A stretch of DNA of 16,428 bases. Origin: Bacteroidota bacterium. GTDB taxonomy: Bacteria > Bacteroidota > Bacteroidia > Cytophagales > Cyclobacteriaceae. Shown piece after piece: positions 6,506 to 13,675 of this stretch. Position numbers and translations under genes: made by a program. Within the stretch, counting starts at the first letter, position 1. Every line of letters begins with the position of its first letter. The stretch spans positions 1 to 16,428 of the forward strand of contig QGUY01000065.1 of assembly GCA_003242315.1 (NCBI GenBank), in the 5' to 3' direction. The notes beneath the pieces were generated by a model. That model was not told the origin of the DNA. It made no database searches and saw only the letters and a list, made by a program, of their open reading frames with translations.

Positions 6506-7291
6506 ATGCCGATCTTACAGCCCAGTATGGGATCTACTCTGTACACACCCCAAGACGCGCTCAAACCTTATGTGGAATGCTTCATCATCTCCGAAATACC
6601 CGATGAAAGCGTCTACAAGGTCCTCCCCGGTACCGGGCTGGTGATGGGCTTCCAGTTTAGCGGGAACCTCTTTCAAGTGCTCGACGAAAAGCAGGTCGGC
6701 TTATCCCGCTCGGGCATAACCGGCATCAACGACACATACAGGCTATTCAAAAACGTTTCCAACACTGGAACAGTCCTTGTCTGTTTCAATCCCGGCGGCG
6801 CGGCGATGTTCTTTCACGAACCCATTCACGAGCTGTTTCAACGCAGCGTGTCGCTGGATAACTTTATCCTTCGTTCAGAATTGCTGCTGTTCGAAGAGCA
6901 ACTATGCGAAGCCCCTACTCACGCCGAAAAAATCAGGGTCGTCGAGCACTTTTTGCTCACCCGGATGAAGGGTGTCAAACCCGATATGATGGTAATCAAC
7001 GCGCTTGAGCTTATCTATCAAAGCAAAGGACTCGTAAAAATCAACGCGCTTTCCAAACAGTTAAATATAAGTCAGTCGCCCCTGGAAAAACGCTTTCGGA
7101 AAATCGTAGGTACATCACCGAAAAAATTTGCCGCTATTGTCAGGTTCCGGAATATTATTCAGAATGTCGACGCATCACCCTCGCTCACCGCACTGGGATA
7201 TGATGGCGGCTTTTTCGATCAGTCGCACTTCATCAAAGAGTTCAAACGCTTTACGGGTGACACACCCGAAGCTTACTTCAAATCGAGATAA
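6506..7291 (+). CDS. AraC-family transcriptional regulator
   Basis: This 261-residue cytoplasmic regulator has an N-terminal sensor domain of the type common in Bacteroidota one-component AraC proteins (residues about 10-150, including LKPYVECFIISEIPDE and VCFNPGGAAMFFHEPIHEL) and a C-terminal double helix-turn-helix. The first helix-turn-helix is near INALSKQLNISQSPLEKRFR and the second near FDQSHFIKEFKRFTGDTPEAYF, the family signature. I start at ATG 6506; the open frame extends to 6455 but those residues (CECERECEE) are translated hexamer repeat. A further ATG at 6527 is possible. The next gene, hemerythrin-like, follows after 68 bases on the same strand and may be a target. No ligand can be predicted. 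Confidence 0.88.
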   Translation: MPILQPSMGSTLYTPQDALKPYVECFIISEIPDESVYKVLPGTGLVMGFQFSGNLFQVLDEKQVGLSRSGITGINDTYRLFKNVSNTGTVLVCFNPGGAAMFFHEPIHELFQRSVSLDNFILRSELLLFEEQLCEAPTHAEKIRVVEHFLLTRMKGVKPDMMVINALELIYQSKGLVKINALSKQLNISQSPLEKRFRKIVGTSPKKFAAIVRFRNIIQNVDASPSLTALGYDGGFFDQSHFIKEFKRFTGDTPEAYFKSR

Positions 7292-7330
7292 ACGATTTTT
7301 TACAATCGCGCGAAAGGCTGTAGCGCCATC

Positions 7331-7358
7331 TTTGAACAAAGCACAAAACCTGTTCAAA
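7331..7358. promoter_or_regulatory. Inverted repeat immediately before the hemerythrin-like gene
   Basis: TTTGAACA (7331-7338) and TGTTCAAA (7351-7358) are perfect eight-base arms around a 12-base spacer, ending one base before the ATG at 7360. It may be an operator, possibly for the AraC regulator upstream, or an RNA hairpin hiding the translation start. A near-consensus -7 box, CATCTTTG, overlaps its left arm (7327-7334). Confidence 0.4.
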
Positions 7359-7359
7359 T

Positions 7360-8013
7360 ATGGCTACGATCCGCTCCTTTGCAGCCCCACATAAGGGACT
7401 CCGAAATGTAATTTCACAATTTGCCTTTAGATTAGGCCAAACCGATATCAGCGACCCCTCCGCCCTGCAACAGCTGAAACAACTGGGTAACGAAATGTTT
7501 GCGCTACTCAACGACCACGTACATACTGAAAATGAACACACGCTGAGGCACTTGGAAGAAAGGGCACCCGGTGCATCGGTCCACGACAGAGAAGACCATG
7601 AAAAACTGGACCAAATCCAGGATGACCTGAAACATCAGCTTCAAACCCTGACGGGCCAGGAGACCCATGAACAAATGCACGACTTCTATCTACGCTTTAC
7701 GCTGTTCCAGAGCCAATACCTCGAGCATACGCATGAAGAAGAAAGGGTTACAGAGGTCTTGCTACAAAAACATTTCTCCGACGACGAGCTCATACAACAT
7801 CGTCAAACCATCATGAAGCGCCTCTCACCCGACATCCTACTGCTTTGGTTAAAATACATTATCCCCGCGCAGCGCGTTGAAGAAAGCCTCGGCATGCTGT
7901 CCGGCCTGAAAGCAAACGTCCCAAAGCAGTATTTTGAACGGGTCATGGAGACCGTAAAGGGTGAAATGGAAATAGCCAGGTATGAGGAGTTGGAGGCATT
8001 GGCGAGTGAGTAA
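7360..8013 (+). CDS. Hemerythrin-like (HHE) domain protein
   Basis: The 217-residue protein has a four-helix HHE cation-binding fold in residues 1-135 with the expected di-iron pattern: H11 (APHKGLR), H53 and E57 (HVHTE), H80 (REDHEKL), H123 and E127 (LEHTHEEE). Residues 136-217 form an extra helical segment (LSPDILLLWLKYIIPAQRVEES) with no ligands that I recognise. There is no signal or membrane segment, so it should act in the cytoplasm. Hemerythrin-like proteins bind oxygen, nitric oxide or iron, or sense redox state; which applies here cannot be told. Bacterial proteins of this type often serve nitrosative or oxidative stress responses. It follows the AraC regulator and faces the arsenic operon across a strong palindrome. 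Confidence 0.82.
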   Translation: MATIRSFAAPHKGLRNVISQFAFRLGQTDISDPSALQQLKQLGNEMFALLNDHVHTENEHTLRHLEERAPGASVHDREDHEKLDQIQDDLKHQLQTLTGQETHEQMHDFYLRFTLFQSQYLEHTHEEERVTEVLLQKHFSDDELIQHRQTIMKRLSPDILLLWLKYIIPAQRVEESLGMLSGLKANVPKQYFERVMETVKGEMEIARYEELEALASE

Positions 8014-8015
8014 TA

Positions 8016-8043
8016 GTAGAGGCGTAGCATGCTACGTCTCTAC
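8016..8043. terminator. 28-base palindrome between convergent genes
   Basis: The arms GTAGAGGCGTAGCA and TGCTACGTCTCTAC pair over all 14 positions (one G-T wobble) with no loop. It begins three bases after the hemerythrin-like stop and lies 24 bases from the arsC stop, so it sits where a bidirectional terminator would. It has no T-run. The GTAGAGACGTAGCA half resembles a palindrome family I know as common between genes in Bacteroidota, so it may be a repeat used as a terminator. Confidence 0.6.
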
Positions 8044-8067
8044 ATCACCACCCTCAATATGCGGTCA

Positions 8068-8490
8068 TCACCTTCTATCAACATGCTGCGAAACAAAATT
8101 CCTGCAGAACGCCTTAATCAAATCCCTCGTCGCCCTGAACTGCTCCAGCACCGCCTCTACGGTACCCGTTGCCGCAGCTGGATCGGGAAAATCGCGATGG
8201 ACCATTACTGCTTTACCGGGAAATACTGGACATCGCTCCTTCGCGTTGTCGCAAACCGTAATAACAAAATCAAAATCCTGGGAAAGATACTCGTCAACTA
8301 CGTTAGACGTATGTCCGGAAATATCTACGCCGTCTTCCATCATGACAGCAATCGCGGTTGGGTTCACACCGTGCGCCTCAACCCCCGCACTCCTAACGAT
8401 TGCCTTGTCTCCGGAAAAGTGGCGCAGATATCCCTCGGCCATCTGGCTCCGACAGCTGTTACCTGTACATAGAACCAATATGTTCGTCAT
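8068..8490 (-). CDS. arsC: Arsenate reductase, thioredoxin-coupled (LMW-PTPase fold)
   Basis: This 140-residue cytoplasmic enzyme reduces arsenate to arsenite. The phosphatase P-loop CTGNSCRS gives nucleophile C8, C13 and R14. The redox pair C80 and C87 lies in VCDNAKERCPVFPG, and the general acid is D103 in FPDP. This Cys triad marks the thioredoxin-dependent (Staphylococcus-type) class rather than the glutaredoxin type. Length is normal. It is the last gene of the ars operon: its ATG comes one base after the arsM stop, implying coupled translation. Its arsenite product would be the substrate of ArsM next door. Regulation is presumably by ArsR. Confidence 0.93.
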   Translation of the reverse strand: MTNILVLCTGNSCRSQMAEGYLRHFSGDKAIVRSAGVEAHGVNPTAIAVMMEDGVDISGHTSNVVDEYLSQDFDFVITVCDNAKERCPVFPGKAVMVHRDFPDPAAATGTVEAVLEQFRATRDLIKAFCRNFVSQHVDRR

Positions 8491-8491
8491 A

Positions 8492-9343
8492 CTAACTACA
8501 ACACTCCGGCGAACAACATCCTGACTTTTCTTCAGTCTTCTCGCCGTAAACCGTAATACTCAAAATCCTGGCTTTCGACCGGAACGCGGGGATTTCGTCC
8601 TTTGCCAAATAGGTTAACAAGATATCGTCAGGGAGTATGATCTCCTTTTCTTTCTGGACAGTCACGTTGGCAAAGCCAGCCTTTCCCACGATGTCCAGGT
8701 ACTCTTCCTTTTGAATCGCCCCGGAAACACATCCTGCATACATCTCGGCCGCCTTCCTAAGCTCATCCGGCAACTCCCCTTCCAATACGATGTCCGAAAT
8801 ACTAAAATGTCCTCCTTTTTTCAAAACCCGGTACGTTTCCTCAAAGGCTTTCCGTTTGTTAGGAACAAGGTTCAGTACACAATTGCTCACAACCACATCA
8901 GCCGTCTCAGCGGCCAGAGGAAGATTTTCAATGTCTCCAAGTCGGAACTCTACATTATTGAGTCCGAGTTTGGTAGCGTTCAGCCTGGCTTTCTCAACCA
9001 TCTTCTCAGTAAAGTCGACGCCAATTACCTTGCCTCGTTCACCCGTAAGCGAACGCGCGACAAAGCAATCGTTACCTGCCCCCGATCCGAGATCGACGAC
9101 GGTATCTCCCTCTGATATTTTGGCAAATTGCGTGGGCAATCCACAGCCGAGTCCGAGATCGGCATCGGCCACATATCCGCTCAGTTTCGAATAATCCTCG
9201 ACCATCAATGCCTGGTCGATCGTGTCACAACACGCGGGTCCGCAGCAACCGGCTGCGTCCGTTTTGGCTTGGTCAGCAATCTGAGCGTACTTCTCTTTGA
9301 CCAGCTCTTTTAGTTGTTCGGGGGTTTCTGACTGCTTATTCAT
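8492..9343 (-). CDS. arsM: Arsenite S-adenosylmethionine methyltransferase
   Basis: The 283-residue protein methylates arsenite to mono- and dimethyl forms using SAM. The Rossmann SAM motif VVDLGSGAGND lies at 82-92. Arsenic-binding cysteines expected for the family are C67 (LGLGCGLP), C155 (VVSNCVLNL) and C205 (YAGCVSG). A vicinal-cysteine motif GCCGPACC (C33, C34, C38, C39) lies at the N-terminal side, and the protein ends GCCSPECCS, a second double-Cys tail that may bind or pass on arsenite. The middle gene of arsR-arsM-arsC, it follows arsR by 36 bases. A near-copy of the arsR operator palindrome covers its start codon (9342-9357), so it may be controlled separately. No efflux permease follows. 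Confidence 0.93.
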   Translation of the reverse strand: MNKQSETPEQLKELVKEKYAQIADQAKTDAAGCCGPACCDTIDQALMVEDYSKLSGYVADADLGLGCGLPTQFAKISEGDTVVDLGSGAGNDCFVARSLTGERGKVIGVDFTEKMVEKARLNATKLGLNNVEFRLGDIENLPLAAETADVVVSNCVLNLVPNKRKAFEETYRVLKKGGHFSISDIVLEGELPDELRKAAEMYAGCVSGAIQKEEYLDIVGKAGFANVTVQKEKEIILPDDILLTYLAKDEIPAFRSKARILSITVYGEKTEEKSGCCSPECCS

Positions 9344-9357
9344 CGTAATATTGCGAT
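9342..9357. promoter_or_regulatory. Second ArsR-type palindrome, overlapping the arsM start codon
   Basis: ATCGTAATATTGCGAT (on +) has eight-base arms that pair at all but one position and matches the arsR promoter palindrome ATCGTAAAATTACGAT (9716-9731) at 14 of 16 bases. It includes the arsM ATG (9341-9343). Binding here would block an internal promoter or act as a roadblock to transcription from the arsR promoter. Confidence 0.6.
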
Positions 9358-9379
9358 TAAATTGAACAAAAAAACACGC

Positions 9380-9706
9380 TTAACAGCAATTTTGAGTTTG
9401 ATAGGCTTCGAAAAGCTCACCAATCATCTTCTTGGCCCTATTCCATACCTTTTCGTCGATACAATAGCAAACACTCGGGCCTTCGATGTTGCCTTTGATT
9501 AAACCGACCTTCTTCAATTCCTTCAAGTGCTGTGAGACAGTCGACTGCGACAAGGGCAATTCATCCACGATGTCGCCGCATACGCACACTCTTGTCTTGA
9601 TCAGGTATTGAACAATGGCAATACGGGCAGGATGACCCAGCGCTTTCGCCAGGGCCGCAAGTTCGTTTTGGGTTTTGGTGAATTCTTCTGTCTTGGAGAG
9701 ACCCAT
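9380..9706 (-). CDS. arsR: ArsR/SmtB-family arsenic-responsive repressor
   Basis: This 108-residue winged helix-turn-helix repressor has its recognition helix region at DIVDELPLSQSTVSQHLKEL (45-64). The metalloid-sensing cysteines C41 and C43 (RVCVCGDIV) sit just before it, as in classical ArsR with its ELCVCDL motif. Additional cysteines C80 and C82 (SVCYC) and a terminal NCC (C107, C108) could also bind As(III). It is the first gene of the operon, dissociating from DNA when arsenite binds. Its own promoter and palindromic operator lie immediately upstream, so it should autoregulate. Confidence 0.93.
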   Translation of the reverse strand: MGLSKTEEFTKTQNELAALAKALGHPARIAIVQYLIKTRVCVCGDIVDELPLSQSTVSQHLKELKKVGLIKGNIEGPSVCYCIDEKVWNRAKKMIGELFEAYQTQNCC

Positions 9707-9715
9707 GCCTACTAT

Positions 9716-9731
9716 ATCGTAAAATTACGAT
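9716..9731. promoter_or_regulatory. ArsR operator of the ars operon
   Basis: ATCGTAAAATTACGAT has perfect seven-base arms ATCGTAA and TTACGAT around AA, starting nine bases upstream of the arsR ATG. It overlaps the -7 box of the predicted promoter, so binding would directly block initiation. Confidence 0.7.
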
Positions 9732-9749
9732 GAATGTTTCGCGCTTCAA
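9720..9749 (-). promoter_or_regulatory. Predicted ars promoter, Bacteroidota type
   Basis: On the - strand a TTG (9747-9749) is followed after exactly 19 bases by TAATTTTA (9720-9727), seven of eight matches to the Bacteroidota -7 box TAnnTTTG. The start codon is 13 bases further on, so the leader would be very short. It coincides with the ArsR palindrome. Confidence 0.55.
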
Positions 9750-10132
9750 GGAAAAAGTTCAGAATTTTTCAGGGCTCAACTCCATAGATACTCGAAAACG
9801 GTCATCGGTGGCCGCGTGCGCGCTGTGATTAATGATCTAACTATTCAACTCCTTCTCACGAGCCCCAGCGAGGCGGCATATCGGTAGCCCGGGGCGCAGC
9901 CCTGGGATCAGAATGTCGGCATGGTAGCGCGCCACAGGAAATTTACCTTCGAGGCACACCTTGTATCGGCGCGCGACGAGGTGATAGAGGATCGGGAGAG
10001 GACAGTGTAAGCGTGAGTGTGAGAGCGAAGAGGACAACAGGACAAGAATTGGGAGTGAGAAGGAACCCATCGTCGGCGATTAGCCCGCACACGATCGCGC
10101 GTCTCTGAAAAGATCCTAATGTACAATAGAAA
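9750..10132. other. Intergenic region with structured repeat copy B
   Basis: Between the ars promoter and the stop codon of the apiosidase-like gene I find no gene. The main content is copy B of the structured repeat (9877-10040). A short ATCGT/ACGAT inverted repeat near 10068-10096 lies downstream of the apiosidase-like gene but has no T-run. Confidence 0.5.
9877..10040 (+). repeat. Structured 150-base dispersed repeat, copy B
   Basis: This is the partner of 6331-6490 in the same orientation. Stem one is CCCGGGGC (9888-9895)/GCCCTGGG (9899-9906), where the copy A C has become T yet a G-T pair keeps the stem. Stem two is GCGCGCC (9927-9933)/GGCGCGC (9968-9974). The loop keeps CACAGGAAAT and GGCACACCTT, and the GTGAGT-like hexamers recur at 10007-10030. 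The segment AGCCCCAGCGAGGCGGCATA just before it (9861-9880) may be part of a fuller element that is eroded in copy A. Confidence 0.7.
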
Positions 10133-11569
10133 TTACCGGGTCGTTTTCACCAGCAACACCCAGTCACTTTCGCCCACACTATTCTTTTCCGGCGTGATAA
10201 ACTCCTTAACACTGTTGTTCCTAATGGGCGATCCCTTAACAGGCAGGTATCGACCGTCGGTAGGGTCGAACCAGTAGGCGATACCGGGTTTGCTCAACAC
10301 GGTAAGATCGACTCTTATCCTGCCATCGTGTGCAGGCGGGATGTAGGCGACTAAAAAAGATCCGTCTCTGGCAGCGGCAGCGGAAACAAAAGAGGCAGTC
10401 GTGTCGGCATTGGCAGGATCCACGATGATGTCTTTCATCCCGTCCAATCCTCCGGGTACCAGCTTCCACCACTCGAGCGACTTAATGAATTCATTAAGGC
10501 GCATCATGTCTTGCGCGCCCTGCGTCTCCAGGTGCTGCTGCCATATTGGATCGACAAACTGCCATACATATCCGTTGCCCGAGATGTACCCTCCTATCGT
10601 AGTCAGCCATCCCCACCATTGAAAGCGCCGTACGGGTTGCGTCGCGTTGGGATTGTAATTATTCCCGTCGGGGCCTTCCTCGTCGTAAGGTTCTTCGAGC
10701 AAAAAGGCCGGCATAGTCGGCTCGTGGGCATAAGCCTTGCGGCCAAGATACGGCACCGGAACTTTCAACTCCCACGTATATACTCCATTCAATGTCATCT
10801 CATGGCCGAAGTAAGGATTGTCGGCCGCGTTTTGTCCGCTGTGCGACTCAGCAGTGTATAGTACGGACTGTTGGTCTTTCACGCTCTTGAGTCCATCGAT
10901 AAGCGCCTGTTCCGCAATCCGCTGCTCTTCATTGAATTCTCCCATATCTCCGAGCAGCATCCACACGATATTCTTCCGATGCTTATAGCGTTCCGCCACC
11001 CACGCACCATAAGCCGTCGTTTTCTTTTTGCCGTTTGCGACAAGCTCCTTCATCCAACCCTGCTCCTCTCCCGCATATCCCAAATACGCGGGGAACATGA
11101 AGACCAGGAGTCCCTTTTCTTCACAGTATGCGAGAAAGCGGTCGAGATACCGCCAGTACTTTTCGTTAGGCGTTGTAAAGTCCGGTGCCTCTAATGGAAG
11201 CGAACTGTACTTGAGCTTACCGTCCCACGTTGATCCGTCGAGTCGTCTCAGGAACGGCACTTCACCCTCTCCGTTGAAGGGTGCGTTGTTGCCCATGGGC
11301 CAATGTGTGATGGCCGCAAATTCGATGGCGTTGTGCCCGTGCGACAACGTGTTCTCAATAAACTTTCGGTATCCCTCTTCAGGCTGCGATATGATAAACC
11401 AGGCGGTCCGGCCAAGTATCGGAAACGGCTTGCCTTGCTGATCCACGAGATAGCGTTTGTCGTCGCTGACGCGAAGTGGGAAGCTGGCCTGGGCAGATGC
11501 ACAGTAGGATATGATTGTCAATAATACTGAGGCATGAAAGGCCCGCCGGATAAATATAGGTGACTTCAT
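10133..11569 (-). CDS. Secreted DUF4038 apiosidase-like glycoside hydrolase
   Basis: The 478-residue exported protein has a (beta/alpha)8 DUF4038 domain (residues about 30-375), the family of GH140 apiosidase and relatives, followed by a C-terminal beta-sandwich (about 380-478; PF12904-like). Residues 1-28 are a signal peptide ending CASAQA with no lipobox. The likely acid/base is D208 in IVWMLLGDMGEF and the likely nucleophile is E292 in PAFLLEEPYDEE, matching the spacing of the family motifs. GH140 removes apiose side chains from rhamnogalacturonan II, but DUF4038 proteins are diverse, so the substrate is not settled. It lies downstream of the GH44 gene on the same strand with a terminator between, so it probably has its own promoter. 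Confidence 0.85.
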   Translation of the reverse strand: MKSPIFIRRAFHASVLLTIISYCASAQASFPLRVSDDKRYLVDQQGKPFPILGRTAWFIISQPEEGYRKFIENTLSHGHNAIEFAAITHWPMGNNAPFNGEGEVPFLRRLDGSTWDGKLKYSSLPLEAPDFTTPNEKYWRYLDRFLAYCEEKGLLVFMFPAYLGYAGEEQGWMKELVANGKKKTTAYGAWVAERYKHRKNIVWMLLGDMGEFNEEQRIAEQALIDGLKSVKDQQSVLYTAESHSGQNAADNPYFGHEMTLNGVYTWELKVPVPYLGRKAYAHEPTMPAFLLEEPYDEEGPDGNNYNPNATQPVRRFQWWGWLTTIGGYISGNGYVWQFVDPIWQQHLETQGAQDMMRLNEFIKSLEWWKLVPGGLDGMKDIIVDPANADTTASFVSAAAARDGSFLVAYIPPAHDGRIRVDLTVLSKPGIAYWFDPTDGRYLPVKGSPIRNNSVKEFITPEKNSVGESDWVLLVKTTR

Positions 11570-11604
11570 TTCTGCTAAAATACCAACAATTCCGCGCGGC
11601 CGCT

Positions 11605-11631
11605 GAAAAAATTTCCGCCATTTGGGCGGAA
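11605..11631 (-). terminator. Intrinsic terminator after the GH44 gene
   Basis: Read on the - strand, TTCCGCC (11625-11631), loop CAAAT, GGCGGAA (11613-11619) forms a seven-pair stem followed at once by ATTTTTT. It starts eight bases past the GH44 stop codon at 11639. It is the clearest rho-independent terminator in the window and separates GH44 from the apiosidase-like gene. Confidence 0.8.
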
Positions 11632-11638
11632 TCCAAGA

Positions 11639-13531
11639 TCACAATTTCGATATCTTTCTATGGTATACTTTACCATTCAGCGTCAGCCGAAGAAAATATA
11701 TTCCATTCGGCAAGTCGGCAATAGTAAAGGTATTTTTATACCCTTCGTTATCAATCGATCGGTCGAGAATTGACTTGGCTTCCTTCCCGTTGACATCCAG
11801 CAGACTTACTATGGCTTTCCCGTAGGAACGAATTTCTACCGTTAGCTCAGAATTTCCTGAAACTGGATTGGGATAAACCTGAAATAAAGAATGCCCGATC
11901 GCTTCCTCGGTTCCCGTTATCACCTCCCCTCTATCGCCCTTAAGGAGCACTGAAGTTACTGACATGGGTGGTAAGGAGATCGCGAGAACGTTACCTGTTG
12001 CAGACACAGACGACTTTTTTAGTGCATTGCTAGTATGTGACACAAAAGTCTCCGATGGAGGAAGGTTGCTGAGTTCCATCAATTGAAAGGGCTCGCCTGC
12101 CAGGATAAATCCGTTGAAAGAAACCCTAACAGATTTGGTTGCGCTCACTGATCTATTGACCAAAACTAACGTCACGGAATCCCCGGCTTCATTTATGGTA
12201 GGGTATGCGGAAACGAATTCTTCTTCCGAGGACGAGGCTGACACAAACGCGTTCTTATTATATGCGGAGAAAAGATGCAATACCTCCCACATGCCAGGCT
12301 GCCATGACCAGGGAGAAAAAAGCTCCATTTCCTTATGCTTCATGAACTCTCCCAACGTGCTGGCATACCATACCGCTGTTGTACTGGCGTTTATGAAATT
12401 AATACCTGTTTCGCTTACGCCAAATGTGACTCCGTGGCCTTCACCCATATATTGATCGAGCCATTCCTTACAGCGTTCGAAAATGTACTCCTTGTTCTGA
12501 CTGTTGTCCCACGTTCCTGTCACATTCTTCACACCATTTGCCTCCGGGAAAATGTAATTCTTATCGAAGTATACCCTGTGATACTGCACAACCTCGGACG
12601 CAACGGAAGAACTTGGATAGAAATGAATATCGAGCACATCCAACAACCGGATGCCCGTAGCCTGTTGTTCTTCCGCTACACGCTTGATAAAATATTCCAG
12701 CCACGGATAATTTTTACCGTTCTGCGTTATGCCTCCTGACCAATTATACCATTGCCACTCATTGGCCGGAACCGGCCCGACCAGTTTAATCCCTGGGAAT
12801 ATCGCGCGGGCCTTTTTTGCGACGTCGAAATAGCGTTGCATGAAATCCTCAGCTGAAAGTTGTACAGGCATGACATCATCGTGAGTGCCGTGCCAGATCT
12901 CCGGCTCGTTATCCATGCTCCAGTAGACGAGCTGATTCTTGTCGAGCAGCAATTCGTCAAACCAATGGGATAATATCCCTACCGTCGAGTCAGCCGTCCA
13001 GTTTTCCAGGTATAGTTCCGGATCTCCTTCAACCAGCGCTTTCGCTCCGCCGGAAGGATTCACCACTCCGCCACCCGCTAAATTCTGCGCCACGCCGGTC
13101 CACCATTGCGAACCGTTGTACTCCCAATCGTTAAAGTTCGCCGTTGTTGTCTTGGCGGCCTTTCCAATGAGTTGGAATGACCACATGCCCTGGGCATTCG
13201 GGATATTATCCTGCAGGGATTGGGCCGCAAAGTCCCAATCATTCGGATACACGTTGTTATACCAGTCGGGGTGGCTGGAAAGTTTTCGCCTCCAGTTATA
13301 CTTGGTGCTGTTATTTCCTCCCCCTTCCCGAAAGAAGCGAACTTTGGCGTCTTTCAGGCGCGTCCACTCGGGCGTGAAGTCGCTGCCGGGGTATCCCGAT
13401 AACGAATTGTTTCTTCCATATAAATAAGGAGAGACAGTATGGGTTGGAAGCGAAAAATCGAGTTTCACCACTACCTGCGCCGAAAGCGGGACAGTCAACA
13501 CGGTAAACCAAATGGCAAGGGCACCTTTCAT
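11639..13531 (-). CDS. Secreted GH44-family endoglucanase/xyloglucanase-like enzyme with T9SS sorting domain
   Basis: The 630-residue exported protein starts with a signal peptide (MKGALAIWFTVLTVPLSAQ). Residues about 20-430 form a GH44-type barrel with YWSMDNEPEIWHGTHDD (acid/base E209) and GVSETGINF (nucleophile E374). A beta-sandwich follows at about 430-530 (FVSAYPTI..SVTLVLVNRS), as in other GH44 enzymes. Residues 548-630 are a type IX secretion C-terminal sorting domain: VYPNPV, DVNGKE, DLPNGIYFLRL, ending KVYHRKISKL. It should therefore be exported past the outer membrane and attached or released there. Characterised GH44 enzymes cut xyloglucan, carboxymethylcellulose and other beta-1,4-glucans. 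It lies after the FMN reductase with a 144-base gap and ends in an intrinsic terminator. Confidence in the clan is high, in the exact family moderate. Confidence 0.85.
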   Translation of the reverse strand: MKGALAIWFTVLTVPLSAQVVVKLDFSLPTHTVSPYLYGRNNSLSGYPGSDFTPEWTRLKDAKVRFFREGGGNNSTKYNWRRKLSSHPDWYNNVYPNDWDFAAQSLQDNIPNAQGMWSFQLIGKAAKTTTANFNDWEYNGSQWWTGVAQNLAGGGVVNPSGGAKALVEGDPELYLENWTADSTVGILSHWFDELLLDKNQLVYWSMDNEPEIWHGTHDDVMPVQLSAEDFMQRYFDVAKKARAIFPGIKLVGPVPANEWQWYNWSGGITQNGKNYPWLEYFIKRVAEEQQATGIRLLDVLDIHFYPSSSVASEVVQYHRVYFDKNYIFPEANGVKNVTGTWDNSQNKEYIFERCKEWLDQYMGEGHGVTFGVSETGINFINASTTAVWYASTLGEFMKHKEMELFSPWSWQPGMWEVLHLFSAYNKNAFVSASSSEEEFVSAYPTINEAGDSVTLVLVNRSVSATKSVRVSFNGFILAGEPFQLMELSNLPPSETFVSHTSNALKKSSVSATGNVLAISLPPMSVTSVLLKGDRGEVITGTEEAIGHSLFQVYPNPVSGNSELTVEIRSYGKAIVSLLDVNGKEAKSILDRSIDNEGYKNTFTIADLPNGIYFLRLTLNGKVYHRKISKL

Positions 13532-13675
13532 GATGCCCCCAATGTAAGGAGTATCGGGAAAGCGCTACGGTATCAAATGTTTTCAAATGGGGCACCGATA
13601 ATTTCCCCACATTCAAAAAACGGCTATTAACCAACCGATACGCCTAACCGACACCCGTAGTGGAAGTAGATGACC

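Noticed and set aside
6208..6564. 118-codon open frame on the - strand through repeat copy A
   Set aside because: It lies in the structured repeat and runs into the AraC gene; the equivalent frame is not preserved in repeat copy B.
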